Assembly: GCA_043775075.1 (NCBI GenBank)
Contig: JAYVSS010000147.1
Span: forward strand, 1-18,185
Length of the DNA stretch: 18,185 bases
Source: JANLQX01 sp043775075
GTDB taxonomy: Bacteria; Actinomycetota; Acidimicrobiia; Acidimicrobiales; JANYDT01
Reading direction: 5' to 3'
Positions within the stretch are counted from its first letter, which is position 1; the number at the start of each line of letters is the position of its first letter. This document shows positions 1 to 7,784 of this stretch, in pieces. The notes beneath the pieces were generated by a model, which did not search any database, was not told where the DNA came from, and worked only from the letters and a program-made list of their open reading frames with translations. A program made the position numbers and the translations under genes.

Positions 1-1
1 G

Positions 2-82
2 GCGGCTACGGAGACCAAGCTCGAAGGCCTCCGTCAGCAAATTATCGACGGCTCCCTGGTGGTTCAGCGGTACCAGCCGTAG
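2..82 (+). CDS. BMP/PnrA-type ABC transporter substrate-binding lipoprotein, C-terminal end (partial)
   Basis: Only the last 26 codons are present; the reading frame starts at base 2 and ends with TAG at 80-82. The tail contains KLEGLRQQIIDGSLVV, which resembles the end of basic-membrane-protein family (PnrA/Med-like) nucleoside-binding lipoproteins, where a final helix is followed by an 'I.dG.i.V' strand. The call rests mainly on context: the next gene is an ATPase of the type that works with BMP proteins, followed by a matching permease. The usual operon order is binding protein, ATPase, permease(s). The signal peptide and ligand site lie outside the window, so the substrate cannot be checked. 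Confidence 0.65.
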   Translation, partial: AATETKLEGLRQQIIDGSLVVQRYQP

Positions 83-87
83 GGATC

Positions 88-105
88 GCCGGTTCCTCCC
101 CCGGC
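88..105 (+). promoter_or_regulatory. Intercistronic hairpin between binding protein and ATPase genes
   Basis: GCCGG (88-92) and CCGGC (101-105) are inverted arms around an 8-nt loop, in the 37-bp gap after the binding-protein stop. There is no following T-run, so it is not a classic terminator. In binding-protein ABC operons such a hairpin often protects the upstream mRNA and lowers expression of the ATPase and permease. That role is inferred. A 5-bp GC stem can also arise by chance here. Confidence 0.3.
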
Positions 106-119
106 CGACATGCCAGGCT

Positions 120-1670
120 TTGGCCGTGAGTCAGGTGGTCTCGTTCGTTGGCATAACCAAGGTGTATCCGCCAGCGGTCCGGGCCGTGGATGATGTCACG
201 TGCGAGATTGCGGCAGGTGAAATCCACGCGTTCGTTGGGGAAAACGGGGCGGGAAAGTCAACGTTGATGAAGGTCCTCAACGGTGAGGTGCGCCCCGACG
301 CCGGAACCGTAGAAGTGTTCGGCCACCGGGCCGACTATCGGTCGGCCGCCGATGCCATGGGCGATGGCGTCGGGATGGTGCACCAGGAAATTCTGCTTAT
401 CGATCAGTTGACGGTGTGGGAAAACATCGTGCTGGGTGTGGAGCCGACAACGCGTTTCGGCTTGATCGACCGATCCACCGCCCGCAGATCGGTGAGCGCC
501 ACGATCCGAGACGCCGGTCTGGATTTGGAGCCGGACTGGGTGGTAGGTGAACTTAGTGTCGGGGCCCGGCAGAAGGTCGAGATCGCCAAACTCCTCCATC
601 GCAATGTACGCATATTAATTCTTGATGAGCCTACGGCGGTCCTAACGCCCCAAGAGATTCCCGCTCTGTTCGATGAGCTTCGTCAGCTCTGTCGGAATGG
701 TCGAACGGTGTGTTTCATCTCCCATCACCTTGACGAGGTGATCGATCTGGCTGATCGGATCACCGTGCTTCGTGATGGAAAACTGGTGGCCACGATCGAT
801 GCTTCGGACACGACCGTGGCTGAGCTCGCCCGCCTCATGGTTGACCGAGATGTTGTCCTCACTGCGCAACGCCAACCTCTGGCCCGGGGCAACAAGGTGT
901 TACGTATTGAAGGCCTTCGAACCGTCGGGTCGGGCTCGTTCGGGCCGCTCAACCTAACGGTATGCGCGCATGAGATAGTCGGCATTGCCGGGGTGGAAGG
1001 CAACGGTCAATCTGAATTGGTCGGTGCGATCGTCGGCGCCCTTCGCGGTGTCGCGAAGGTGATGGATGTGGCGGGAACCGACCTTCGCGACCTGTCGATT
1101 CTTGATCGCCGACGCCACCTCGCCTACGTGCCAGCCGAACGCAAGACCCAGGGCGGGGCGTTGACCGCCTCGATCGTGGACAACGTGGCGATGACCCATC
1201 ACCGCCTAACGCCAGGGTTCTCCAGGTTCCGAGGGTGGCTCTTTGAACGCCGACGGGCGTCGGAGATGGCGGCGGAAATTCTGGATCGTTTCGCCGTCGT
1301 TGCCGGTTCCGTTGAAGCACCGTTGCAATCGCTTTCCGGGGGCAATCAACAGAAGGTGGTGTTGGGTCGCGAGATGACGTTTCCGCGGCCGCTGGTCATT
1401 CTCGATCAGCCGACACGCGGTGTGGATGTTGGATCGATCGAGGAAATTCATCGGCGGATTCTAAATATGCGCGCAGATGGTCGCGCGATCATTTTGGTAT
1501 CCGCCGACCTCGACGAGTTGCTCCGATTGAGTGACCGGATACTCGTCCTGTTTCGCGGCCACCTCGTGCTCGACGTGGTCGCCGCCGACGCCACCATGGT
1601 GCAGATTGGTCGTGTCATGCTCGAGGGGCCCGAGCATCAATCGGACACGGGCGGGAGCCTGCGTTCATGA
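120..1670 (+). CDS. ABC transporter ATP-binding protein, double NBD (nucleoside/simple sugar type, YufO-like)
   Basis: Cytoplasmic ATPase that powers a BMP-type importer, probably for nucleosides. At 516 aa it holds two nucleotide-binding domains, the size expected for the RbsA/YufO group. NBD1 has a full Walker A (GENGAGKST, residues 40-48), a signature LSVGARQ (145-151) and Walker B ILILDEPT (165-172). NBD2 has a degenerate P-loop (GVEGNGQSE, 291-299) lacking GKS/T, but keeps LSGGNQQK (405-412) and LVILDQPT (425-432). Gln replaces the catalytic Glu there, a feature also known in YufO-type proteins. So only NBD1 looks fully catalytic, as is usual in the family. The start is TTG at 120, with GTG at 126 as an alternative; no strong ribosome site is visible. 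The 3' end overlaps the permease gene by ATGA. Confidence 0.9.
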   Translation: MAVSQVVSFVGITKVYPPAVRAVDDVTCEIAAGEIHAFVGENGAGKSTLMKVLNGEVRPDAGTVEVFGHRADYRSAADAMGDGVGMVHQEILLIDQLTVWENIVLGVEPTTRFGLIDRSTARRSVSATIRDAGLDLEPDWVVGELSVGARQKVEIAKLLHRNVRILILDEPTAVLTPQEIPALFDELRQLCRNGRTVCFISHHLDEVIDLADRITVLRDGKLVATIDASDTTVAELARLMVDRDVVLTAQRQPLARGNKVLRIEGLRTVGSGSFGPLNLTVCAHEIVGIAGVEGNGQSELVGAIVGALRGVAKVMDVAGTDLRDLSILDRRRHLAYVPAERKTQGGALTASIVDNVAMTHHRLTPGFSRFRGWLFERRRASEMAAEILDRFAVVAGSVEAPLQSLSGGNQQKVVLGREMTFPRPLVILDQPTRGVDVGSIEEIHRRILNMRADGRAIILVSADLDELLRLSDRILVLFRGHLVLDVVAADATMVQIGRVMLEGPEHQSDTGGSLRS

Positions 1671-2734
1671 TCGTTGACCGGAGCTGGCGCACAGCGGTCA
1701 TCGGCGTCGCCGTTTCGCTCAGCCTCGGCGCCCTTCTCGCCGCCATCCTCGGGTACCCGGTGGCCGATTTGTTTGCTGCCCTCTGGCGTTCCTCGATGAC
1801 CAAGCCAGGCAAGTTTGACGCCACCTTGGCCAACGGTGTGCCCCTGCTTCTTACTGCCCTGTCGGCGGCGATCGCGTTCGCCGCCGGCCCGGTGAACCTC
1901 GGACAGCCCGGGCAGGTGTTGATGGGGGCTCTGTTTGCCACCGTCGTTGGCCTTCACCTCCACGCTCCGGCGCTCGTGCAGGTCCCCGTGCTCCTCGCCT
2001 GCGCCGGGCTCGGTGGATCGCTGTGGGCGGGGATTGCTGCGCTCACCAAACGACGTTTTGGCATGGACGAATTCATCGTCACGCTGATGCTCAATGAAAT
2101 CGGTCGGCTCTTCTGTGACTGGGCGATCTCGTCCCCGCTGCAAGACCGCGCAGCGGGTTCTGTGACCACCGAAGCGATCTTTCGAAGCGGCTGGATCACC
2201 CGATGGGGGAGCGTTGGATTTGGGCTGGGTGCCGCAGTAATATGTGCACTTATTGTTCATCGGTTCATCGTCGGATACGAGTGGCGGATGATGGGCCAAG
2301 CGCCGATGTTCGCCCGCCTAGGTGGCGTCGATACCACGACGAATACGATGTCGGTGATGTTGTTCACCGGCGCGCTGGCCGGATTTGCCGGTGGCATTCT
2401 GCTTCTGGCGGGGCCCCACCGTTTTTTGAAGGGTCTCGGCGGAAACTACGGCTGGGACGGCGTGATGATCGCCGTGGTGGCGGTCAACGCGGTGCTCGGC
2501 TGTGTGCTGTACGCCCTGCTCTTTTCGGCGTTGCAAACGGGATCGATCGGCATGGAACTAGCGGCCGATGTTCCGTCCGAATACGTCCAGATTCTCCAGG
2601 CCATCGTGGTCTTGGTCACGGTTGCGGTTCGCGGCTTTCTTGCCTCGCGGCTCGGCGCGTGGCAGGCGCATCGCCGGGCCCGGGTGCCGTCGGCGTCCGA
2701 ACGACCGGAGCCCGACGCCCCCGCGGGCCGCTAG
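1667..2734 (+). CDS. ABC transporter permease, YufP/RbsC-like (BPD_transp_2 family)
   Basis: Inner-membrane channel subunit for the preceding ATPase. The ATG start overlaps the ATPase stop (ATGA, 1667-1670), so translation is probably coupled. The 355-aa protein has about 8-9 hydrophobic segments. It carries YufP-family landmarks: GPVNLGQPGQVLMGALFA near residues 73-90 (family form 'NIGxEGQ') and DEFIVTLMLNEI near 138. The glycine-rich GGNYGWDGV (about residue 264) is also present. The usual following 'ALLG' stretch reads AVVAVN here. A Pro/Arg-rich hydrophilic tail ends the protein. BMP-type importers normally encode two different permeases (YufP and YufQ types); no second one follows, so it may lie upstream of the window or the channel may be homodimeric. 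Confidence 0.85.
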   Translation: MIVDRSWRTAVIGVAVSLSLGALLAAILGYPVADLFAALWRSSMTKPGKFDATLANGVPLLLTALSAAIAFAAGPVNLGQPGQVLMGALFATVVGLHLHAPALVQVPVLLACAGLGGSLWAGIAALTKRRFGMDEFIVTLMLNEIGRLFCDWAISSPLQDRAAGSVTTEAIFRSGWITRWGSVGFGLGAAVICALIVHRFIVGYEWRMMGQAPMFARLGGVDTTTNTMSVMLFTGALAGFAGGILLLAGPHRFLKGLGGNYGWDGVMIAVVAVNAVLGCVLYALLFSALQTGSIGMELAADVPSEYVQILQAIVVLVTVAVRGFLASRLGAWQAHRRARVPSASERPEPDAPAGR

Positions 2735-2758
2735 CCCCGAACTACGTGTCGGCTATCG

Positions 2759-4216
2759 GTGAAACGCGACCACACTGGTCCGGTGCCATCGCCTTCCCCC
2801 GTACTTGTGTGGTTTCGGCGCGACCTTCGCGTCGCTGATAATCCGGCGTTGCAGGCCGCCAACCGCCTCGCGCTAGATACCGGTGGGAGTGTCCTTCCGG
2901 TCTTTGTTCTCGATCCCCGATTGGGGGCGCCAAGTGGGCCCAACCGCCTGGCGTTTCTCTACGATGCTCTGCACTCGCTTCGATCAGCCGGTGTTCCGCT
3001 GATCATCCGGCTCGGGGATCCCGCTGGCGAAATTCCGTCGATCGCCGCCGAGTTGGGCGTGCAGACCGTGATGGCGGCAGCTGACTTCGGGCCCTACGGC
3101 CGAGCGCGAGATCAGGCCGTGAGTGATGCCCTAGTAGCCGACAACCGAATGTTGCATTTTGTGGACGCTCCGTACGCGGTGCCCCCGGGAACGGTACGAA
3201 AGGGCGACGGGACGCCGTTCAAAGTGTTCACGCCGTTCAAGCGGGTGTGGGAAACATCGGCCCGCGACATGGTGCCGGGCAACGCCATCGATCCGCACCT
3301 GATTCCCTGGTGGCGAGACACCGTGAGCGAAGTAATTCCCGATCGCCCAGCCGGTGCTAGCGATCGGCTGCCGGCGGCCAACGAAGCAGCCGCGCACCAT
3401 CGCTTGCATCACTTCCTCCGCCACCACGTCGCCGATTACGACTCACTCCGCAACAACCCGGGGGCTGACGCCACGAGCCGACTTTCAGCGGACCTGAAGT
3501 TCGGTCTCCTTCATCCCCGACAGATTCTTGCGTTCTTGCGCGTTGGCGGCACAGGTCCTGAAGTGTTTCGTTCAGAACTCTGTTGGCGCGAGTTCTACGC
3601 CGACGTGTTGTGGCACCAGCCCCGCACCGCCCGCCATGCCCTTGTCAGGGCGATGGAGCACATGGAGGTTGATGAGGGTGCGCTCGCCGATGAACGGTTT
3701 GATGCGTGGTGCCTTGGCCGGACGGGGTATCCGTTCATCGATGCCGGTATGCGTCAACTAGTAGCTGAAGGGTGGATGCACAACCGGGTACGTATGGCGG
3801 TGGCGTCGTTCCTCGTGAAGGACCTTCACCTTGATTGGCGACGCGGGGCAGCCTGGTTCATGCGCCATCTGGTGGACGGTGATCTGGCGTCTAACCAGCA
3901 TGGGTGGCAATGGACGGCGGGTACAGGCACCGATGCGTCCCCCTACTTCCGGGTCTTCAATCCCATCAGCCAAGGCAAGAAGTTCGATCCCGACGGCGTG
4001 TATGTGCGGCGCTACGTCCCGGAATTAGCCGGGTTGGCGAACAAGTTCTTGCACGAGCCGTGGCTGGCTGACTCCCCCCAGGAAGACCTCTTTGACGCTA
4101 GCGGCACCGCCACCAGATCGACTTATCCGCCGCCAATCGTCGACCACTCTGCCGAGCGGGTCGAGTCACTGCGTCGTTACAGCGCGGTCCGAGCCGGCGC
4201 CGCCACCACGGACTAG
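2759..4216 (+). CDS. phr: Deoxyribodipyrimidine photolyase (class I photolyase/cryptochrome family)
   Basis: Light-driven repair of UV-induced cyclobutane pyrimidine dimers using FADH-. The 485-aa length is normal. The N-terminal antenna domain opens with VLVWFRRDLRVADNPAL (residues 15-31). The FAD/DNA-binding domain contains CWREFY (275-280), RTGYPFIDAGMRQL (321-334), GWMHNRVRM (338-346), FLVKDLHLDW (351-360) and NQHGWQWTAGTGTDASPYF (379-397), closely matching E. coli PhrB. W383 and W360 match the proximal and middle Trp of the electron-transfer triad. The distal Trp position appears to be Gly307. The C-terminal YPPPIVDHSAERVESL is also typical. The GTG start lies 24 bp after the permease stop, so the gene may share that transcript. 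A later GTG at 2783 is an alternative start. Confidence 0.95.
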   Translation: MKRDHTGPVPSPSPVLVWFRRDLRVADNPALQAANRLALDTGGSVLPVFVLDPRLGAPSGPNRLAFLYDALHSLRSAGVPLIIRLGDPAGEIPSIAAELGVQTVMAAADFGPYGRARDQAVSDALVADNRMLHFVDAPYAVPPGTVRKGDGTPFKVFTPFKRVWETSARDMVPGNAIDPHLIPWWRDTVSEVIPDRPAGASDRLPAANEAAAHHRLHHFLRHHVADYDSLRNNPGADATSRLSADLKFGLLHPRQILAFLRVGGTGPEVFRSELCWREFYADVLWHQPRTARHALVRAMEHMEVDEGALADERFDAWCLGRTGYPFIDAGMRQLVAEGWMHNRVRMAVASFLVKDLHLDWRRGAAWFMRHLVDGDLASNQHGWQWTAGTGTDASPYFRVFNPISQGKKFDPDGVYVRRYVPELAGLANKFLHEPWLADSPQEDLFDASGTATRSTYPPPIVDHSAERVESLRRYSAVRAGAATTD

Positions 4217-4228
4217 CCACCCGCCGGC

Positions 4229-4241
4229 TCACCACAGGTGA
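4229..4241. promoter_or_regulatory. Small inverted repeat upstream of hrcA
   Basis: TCACC and GGTGA form a perfect 5-bp inverted repeat around ACA in the 65-bp gap between the photolyase gene and hrcA. It is the only palindrome I see there. The CIRCE operator expected for HrcA autoregulation (TTAGCACTC-N9-GAGTGCTAA) is absent. An operator role is only a guess. Confidence 0.2.
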
Positions 4242-4281
4242 ACGCAACTAGACCGTCCATCCTCACTACGCTCGCCTGACA

Positions 4282-5490
4282 GTGGGAAACGATGTGAAGT
4301 CTCCGAGCGGCAGCGGGGCGCCCACCGGCGGGCGCTCGGAGGACGCGCCCAGCGATCCCGCAATCGGTGACACAGGCCCGTCCGGGTCAGGAGAAACGAC
4401 GAACGCGTCATCGTCGGAGTCCGGTGGCCCCCTCAACCATCGCCGGGCCACGGTTCTAAATGCCGTTGTCGCCGAACACATCAGCTCGGGCCAGCCGATT
4501 GGCTCCGGTCATCTGGCCGGGGTGGAGGGCCTCGATGTGTCCTCGGCGACCATCCGTAGCGAGATGAGCAGCCTCGAACGTGACGGATATCTGACCCATC
4601 CCCACACCTCGGCCGGACGTATTCCGACCGATCGGGGGTATCGCTACTTCGTCGATACCCTTCCGGCTTCGGGCCTGGCCGGACCGCGCGTTACCCAGGT
4701 TCAGCAGTTCTTCGACGGCGCACGAGGGGAGATCGAGCATCTACTCATTGAAACGTCGCGCCTGCTGTCGAACCTGACGAACTACGCCGCGGTGGTCGTC
4801 GCCCCGGGGGCCGAAGGGGCGTCGATTCGTTCGATTCAGCTCATCGCCCTGGGCCCTGGCCCGTCCCTCGCTGACGACGGTTCGGGCATCGTTGAATCCA
4901 CGAATGCGCTGGTGATCGTGGTCTTGAACAATGGTGCAGTGGAAAAGACCCATGTCTTCTTTCGGGGGGTGGTGCCCGAGGCCCACTTCATGGCGGCGAG
5001 TGCTCATCTGGCCGGTCAGGTCGTCGGGCGAACCTTCGACGCCGGGTGGGCGTCATCGATTTTGCGGGCCGCCGACGACCGAGTGCAGGCGCTGTGCGAG
5101 GCGTCAATTCAGGCCCTCGGGCCGCTGGTGAGCGACCACGACGCCGAAGGTGTGTTCGTGGGCGGAGCCGCTCGTATGGCGGGCGCCTTCGATGCGGTTT
5201 CGACGATCCGACAAGTGCTGACCGTGCTGGAGGAGCAATACGTGGTCGTCAATTTGTTGCGCGAAGCCGTCGATCGCAGCCAACGGGTGTCGATCGGGGC
5301 CGAACATGGAGCGGACCAGGCGTTTGAATCTTTGCTTTCGTGCTCGGTGGTGGCGGCGCCGTTCCTCGTCGACGGTCAGCACATGGGCACGATTGGCATT
5401 CTCGGCCCCACTCGTATGGACTACGCCCGCGCCCGAGCAGCCGTCTCCGAAGTAAGTAGTCGACTCAGCGCACGGTTGACCGAACGCTAA
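4282..5490 (+). CDS. hrcA: Heat-inducible transcription repressor HrcA
   Basis: Repressor that binds CIRCE operators of chaperone genes and is tuned by GroE availability. The winged-helix region runs from about residue 51 to 125. It holds the family's best-conserved stretch: QPIGSG (71-76), SSATIRSEMSSLERDGYL (87-104) and HPHTSAGRIPTDRGYRYFVD (106-125). A GAF-like regulatory domain follows, ending in MGTIGILGPTRMDYARA near the C-terminus. The protein is 402 aa, about 50 longer than usual. The excess is residues 1-50, a Ser/Gly/Pro/Asp-rich, probably disordered extension. The only in-frame ATG, GTG or TTG codons before the HTH are GTG at 4282 and GTG at 4294, so the extension seems to be really encoded. 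dnaJ follows after 96 bp, the usual hrcA-dnaJ pairing. Confidence 0.95.
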   Translation: MGNDVKSPSGSGAPTGGRSEDAPSDPAIGDTGPSGSGETTNASSSESGGPLNHRRATVLNAVVAEHISSGQPIGSGHLAGVEGLDVSSATIRSEMSSLERDGYLTHPHTSAGRIPTDRGYRYFVDTLPASGLAGPRVTQVQQFFDGARGEIEHLLIETSRLLSNLTNYAAVVVAPGAEGASIRSIQLIALGPGPSLADDGSGIVESTNALVIVVLNNGAVEKTHVFFRGVVPEAHFMAASAHLAGQVVGRTFDAGWASSILRAADDRVQALCEASIQALGPLVSDHDAEGVFVGGAARMAGAFDAVSTIRQVLTVLEEQYVVVNLLREAVDRSQRVSIGAEHGADQAFESLLSCSVVAAPFLVDGQHMGTIGILGPTRMDYARARAAVSEVSSRLSARLTER

Positions 5491-5586
5491 CGAGCCCATG
5501 GACGCCAACCGGTCCAGGAACGGCGAGAATAGAGAGCCCGTCCGGCGGCCGAACCCTACGCCGCCCAACCTGAAACGTTCGTTCGC

Positions 5587-6744
5587 ATGCCCACTACAAA
5601 TACCGACTTCTACGAACTGCTCGGCGTGGTCCGGGGCGCATCCGACGATGAGATCAAGAAGGCCTATCGCTCTCGGGCGAGAGAACTCCATCCCGACGCC
5701 AACCCCGATGACCCCCAAGCCGAGGAACGGTTCAAGCAGGTCGCGCTGGCCTACGAGGTTCTCAAGGACCCGGAAAAGCGCGCCCGGTATGACCAGTTCG
5801 GGATTGAAGGGCTGCGAGGGACGGGAGCCGGCGGGGGCGGTGGGGGAGATCCCTTCGGGTTCGGCGGCGGTGGCGGTCTGAACGACCTGTTCGACGCCTT
5901 CTTCGGTGGCGGCGGAAACCCGTTTGGCGGCGGTGGCCGGCGGGGACCGTCGGGCCCGCCACGAGGCGGCGACGCTGAAACGACATCATCGATCGCGTTC
6001 GAAGAAGCGGTGTTCGGGGTCACGACCGAAGTCACTCTCCGCCTTCCCGTCGGTTGCGATACGTGCAGTTCGACGGGCGCAGCAGCGGGCACCACATCCT
6101 CGCGATGCACACAGTGTGAAGGGACAGGCGAGGTTCGTCGGGTGCGCCAATCGCTGCTCGGCCAGATGGTCACGACGAGTGCCTGTGGGCGCTGTGGGGG
6201 CACCGGGCAAACGATCGAAACTCCCTGCCCCACGTGTCGGGGTGAAGGTCGGCGAACCGAACAGCGCACCTTCCCCGTGGGCGTTCCCGCAGGCGTTGAC
6301 GACGGCACCACGCTGCGCCTCACGGGCCGCGGACCAGCCGGACCCCGAGGCGGGCCCAACGGTGATTTGTTCGTCCATCTGCGGGTGGCTCCGCACCTCC
6401 GGTTTGAGCGTTCCGGGGTGGACCTGGTCGAACAACTCGAAGTGTCCATGACCCAGGCCGCACTGGGAGTGCATCTGTCCTACGAAACCCTCGACGGGGC
6501 CGAAGACCTCGTAATCACTTCCGGCACGCAAACGGGGCGCATCTTTCGGCTCCGAGAACGGGGGGTGCCGGTCGTTAACGGTCGTGGTCGAGGCGATCTG
6601 CTCGTGCAGATTGTTGTTGCCGTGCCGACCCAGCTCACCAAGGAGCAGGACGAACTGCTGCGCACGCTCGCCGGTTTGCGAGGCGAAGAGGTCGCCGCGC
6701 CCGATCGAAGCTTGCTCGGCAAAATTCGCTCCAAGTTCCGATAG
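5587..6744 (+). CDS. dnaJ: Molecular chaperone DnaJ (type I Hsp40)
   Basis: Co-chaperone that delivers substrates to DnaK and stimulates its ATPase. All type I parts are in order in 385 aa: J-domain (7-70) with the HPD motif at 35-37; Gly/Phe-rich linker (about 78-128); zinc domain with eight cysteines (C157/C160, C174/C177, C200/C203, C214/C217); then the C-terminal substrate-binding domains. Zinc repeats 2-4 follow CxxCxGxG (CTQCEGTG, CGRCGGTG, CPTCRGEG). The first, CDTCSSTG, has Ser in place of the central Gly but keeps both cysteines. The ATG start fits the J-domain boundary. Being next to hrcA and separate from any dnaK-grpE, it resembles the second dnaJ of actinobacteria (DnaJ2), an inference from context. 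Its TAG overlaps the rsmE GTG by one base. Confidence 0.95.
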   Translation: MPTTNTDFYELLGVVRGASDDEIKKAYRSRARELHPDANPDDPQAEERFKQVALAYEVLKDPEKRARYDQFGIEGLRGTGAGGGGGGDPFGFGGGGGLNDLFDAFFGGGGNPFGGGGRRGPSGPPRGGDAETTSSIAFEEAVFGVTTEVTLRLPVGCDTCSSTGAAAGTTSSRCTQCEGTGEVRRVRQSLLGQMVTTSACGRCGGTGQTIETPCPTCRGEGRRTEQRTFPVGVPAGVDDGTTLRLTGRGPAGPRGGPNGDLFVHLRVAPHLRFERSGVDLVEQLEVSMTQAALGVHLSYETLDGAEDLVITSGTQTGRIFRLRERGVPVVNGRGRGDLLVQIVVAVPTQLTKEQDELLRTLAGLRGEEVAAPDRSLLGKIRSKFR

Positions 6745-7505
6745 TGGTCGATCCCCCGCCCCATGAGGGTGGCGACGATGGGCAACTGAGCCCGAGCGAC
6801 TACTCGGTGGGGCCCAATGTGGTCGTTGCCGCGGCCAGCCTCAACGGGCTCGGGCCAGATTGCGCAATCGGTCTCGATGAGGCCAACCACCATCACCTCG
6901 CCCGGGTCCTGCGAATTCGGCCGAATGAATCACTGACATTGACCGATGGTTGGGGGCAGTGGATCGAGGCGGTCGTGGCGTCGAACTTCTCCACCTCGGG
7001 CGTCGTCACAACGACCGGTCGGTTACGTCAGACGGCTGAGCCCCCAGATGTCGGGGTGGCGTTTGCTCTGACAAAAAGCGATAAGCCCGAGACCGTCGTC
7101 CAGAAATTGACCGAACTGGGCATTCGACGGATCGTGCCGATTCGAGCATCGCGTTCGATCGTGAAATGGGACGCCAATCGGGCCGATCACCATATTGCTC
7201 GGCTTGAGGCCGTGGCTCGTAGTGCGTTGGCGCAGTGCGGTGGGGCCTGGCTTCCCGTTATCGAGCCGGTCACAGACGTCGCTGTTCTGGCCCTTCGCGG
7301 CGGCGTCGTGCGCGCTGATCGAGGTGGCCGGGCCGTCAGCTCGGCCGATCGGCTGATCGCCGTGGGACCGGAAGGTGGCTGGAACGCCGAGGAGCGAGAG
7401 TTGTTAGTCGATGTGGTTGGGCTTCCTGGCGCCGTGCTTCGAGCCGAGACGGCGGCGATCGTGGCCGCGGCGTTGCTGGTTGCCGGAGTGTCGCGTCGCC
7501 CGTAA
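6744..7505 (+). CDS. rsmE: 16S rRNA (uracil(1498)-N(3))-methyltransferase RsmE
   Basis: SPOUT-class methyltransferase that modifies U1498 of 16S rRNA in the assembled 30S subunit using S-adenosylmethionine. The 253-aa protein has the family motifs: HHHLARVLRIRP (49-60) in the PUA-like N-terminal domain; LTKSDKPETVVQKLTELG (109-126); and the SAM-binding trefoil-knot motifs AVGPEGGW (206-213) and LRAETAAI (232-239). The GTG start overlaps the dnaJ stop (TAGTG), which supports coupling in the common dnaJ-rsmE order. About 20 residues before the first family-like strand form a polar extension. If translation instead starts at a later in-frame GTG, the protein would be shorter; nothing decisive is visible. 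Confidence 0.93.
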   Translation: MVDPPPHEGGDDGQLSPSDYSVGPNVVVAAASLNGLGPDCAIGLDEANHHHLARVLRIRPNESLTLTDGWGQWIEAVVASNFSTSGVVTTTGRLRQTAEPPDVGVAFALTKSDKPETVVQKLTELGIRRIVPIRASRSIVKWDANRADHHIARLEAVARSALAQCGGAWLPVIEPVTDVAVLALRGGVVRADRGGRAVSSADRLIAVGPEGGWNAEERELLVDVVGLPGAVLRAETAAIVAAALLVAGVSRRP

Positions 7506-7784
7506 ATACTGGGATTTGTCCCCGTACACGCTTGACTTGGACCTGGGCCAAATGACCCAAAAGGTCGATCTCGATCACATAATTTTCGCGGCCATCCACG
7601 AATGAGCGGCCAGGGTGCGCTACCCTCGAATAGGCACGCAGCGCGCGTAGCTCAGGGCTGAATCCCGGTTCGTTCCGGGTTGAATGCAATCTGACGACCA
7701 CGTAGCGTGCTCTTTGCCCGTTAATTTTGTATTGCAAACTTCACGGTGACCGCCACCACCGCACGATACTTTCGAGGTACACCG
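7506..7784 (+). promoter_or_regulatory. 279-bp intergenic leader upstream of the bldD-like gene
   Basis: This is the longest gene-free stretch in the window. Three foldable elements are visible. AGGGT/ACCCT (7612-7616/7622-7626) is a short hairpin. CCCGG/CCGGG (7664-7668/7675-7679) has a TTCGTT loop. GCACGC/GCGTGC (7634-7639/7705-7710) could form an outer stem enclosing the CCCGG hairpin, giving a structured 5' leader. Promoter-like words exist, such as TTGACT (7532) and CATAAT (7578), but none pair with good spacing. TCACGGTGA (7741-7749) is a small palindrome. I see no exact match to the known BldD box. A promoter must lie here because rsmE and bldD are far apart, but I cannot place it. Confidence 0.45.
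7774..7777 (+). promoter_or_regulatory. Ribosome binding site that fixes the bldD-like start
   Basis: GAGG lies 7 nt before ATG 7785. An in-frame GTG at 7746 would add 13 residues but has no purine-rich site. The shorter form also matches the BldD N-terminus, where the HTH begins within about 15 residues of the start. Confidence 0.7.

Noticed and set aside
1637..2299. Long minus-strand open frame opposite the permease
   Set aside because: Low-complexity Arg/Gly/His-rich translation typical of an antisense shadow in GC-rich DNA. The same applies to minus-strand frames at 5104-5718 and 5751-6449.
4217..4281. CIRCE operator before hrcA
   Set aside because: Neither TTAGCACTC nor GAGTGCTAA, nor a recognisable variant with 9-bp spacing, is present in this gap.
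7641..7690. tRNA-like stretch starting GCGCGCGTAGCTCAG with a GGTTCG T-loop-like word
   Set aside because: There is no anticodon arm between the two words, no acceptor-stem pairing and no room for a cloverleaf; the TTCG lies in the CCCGG hairpin loop.
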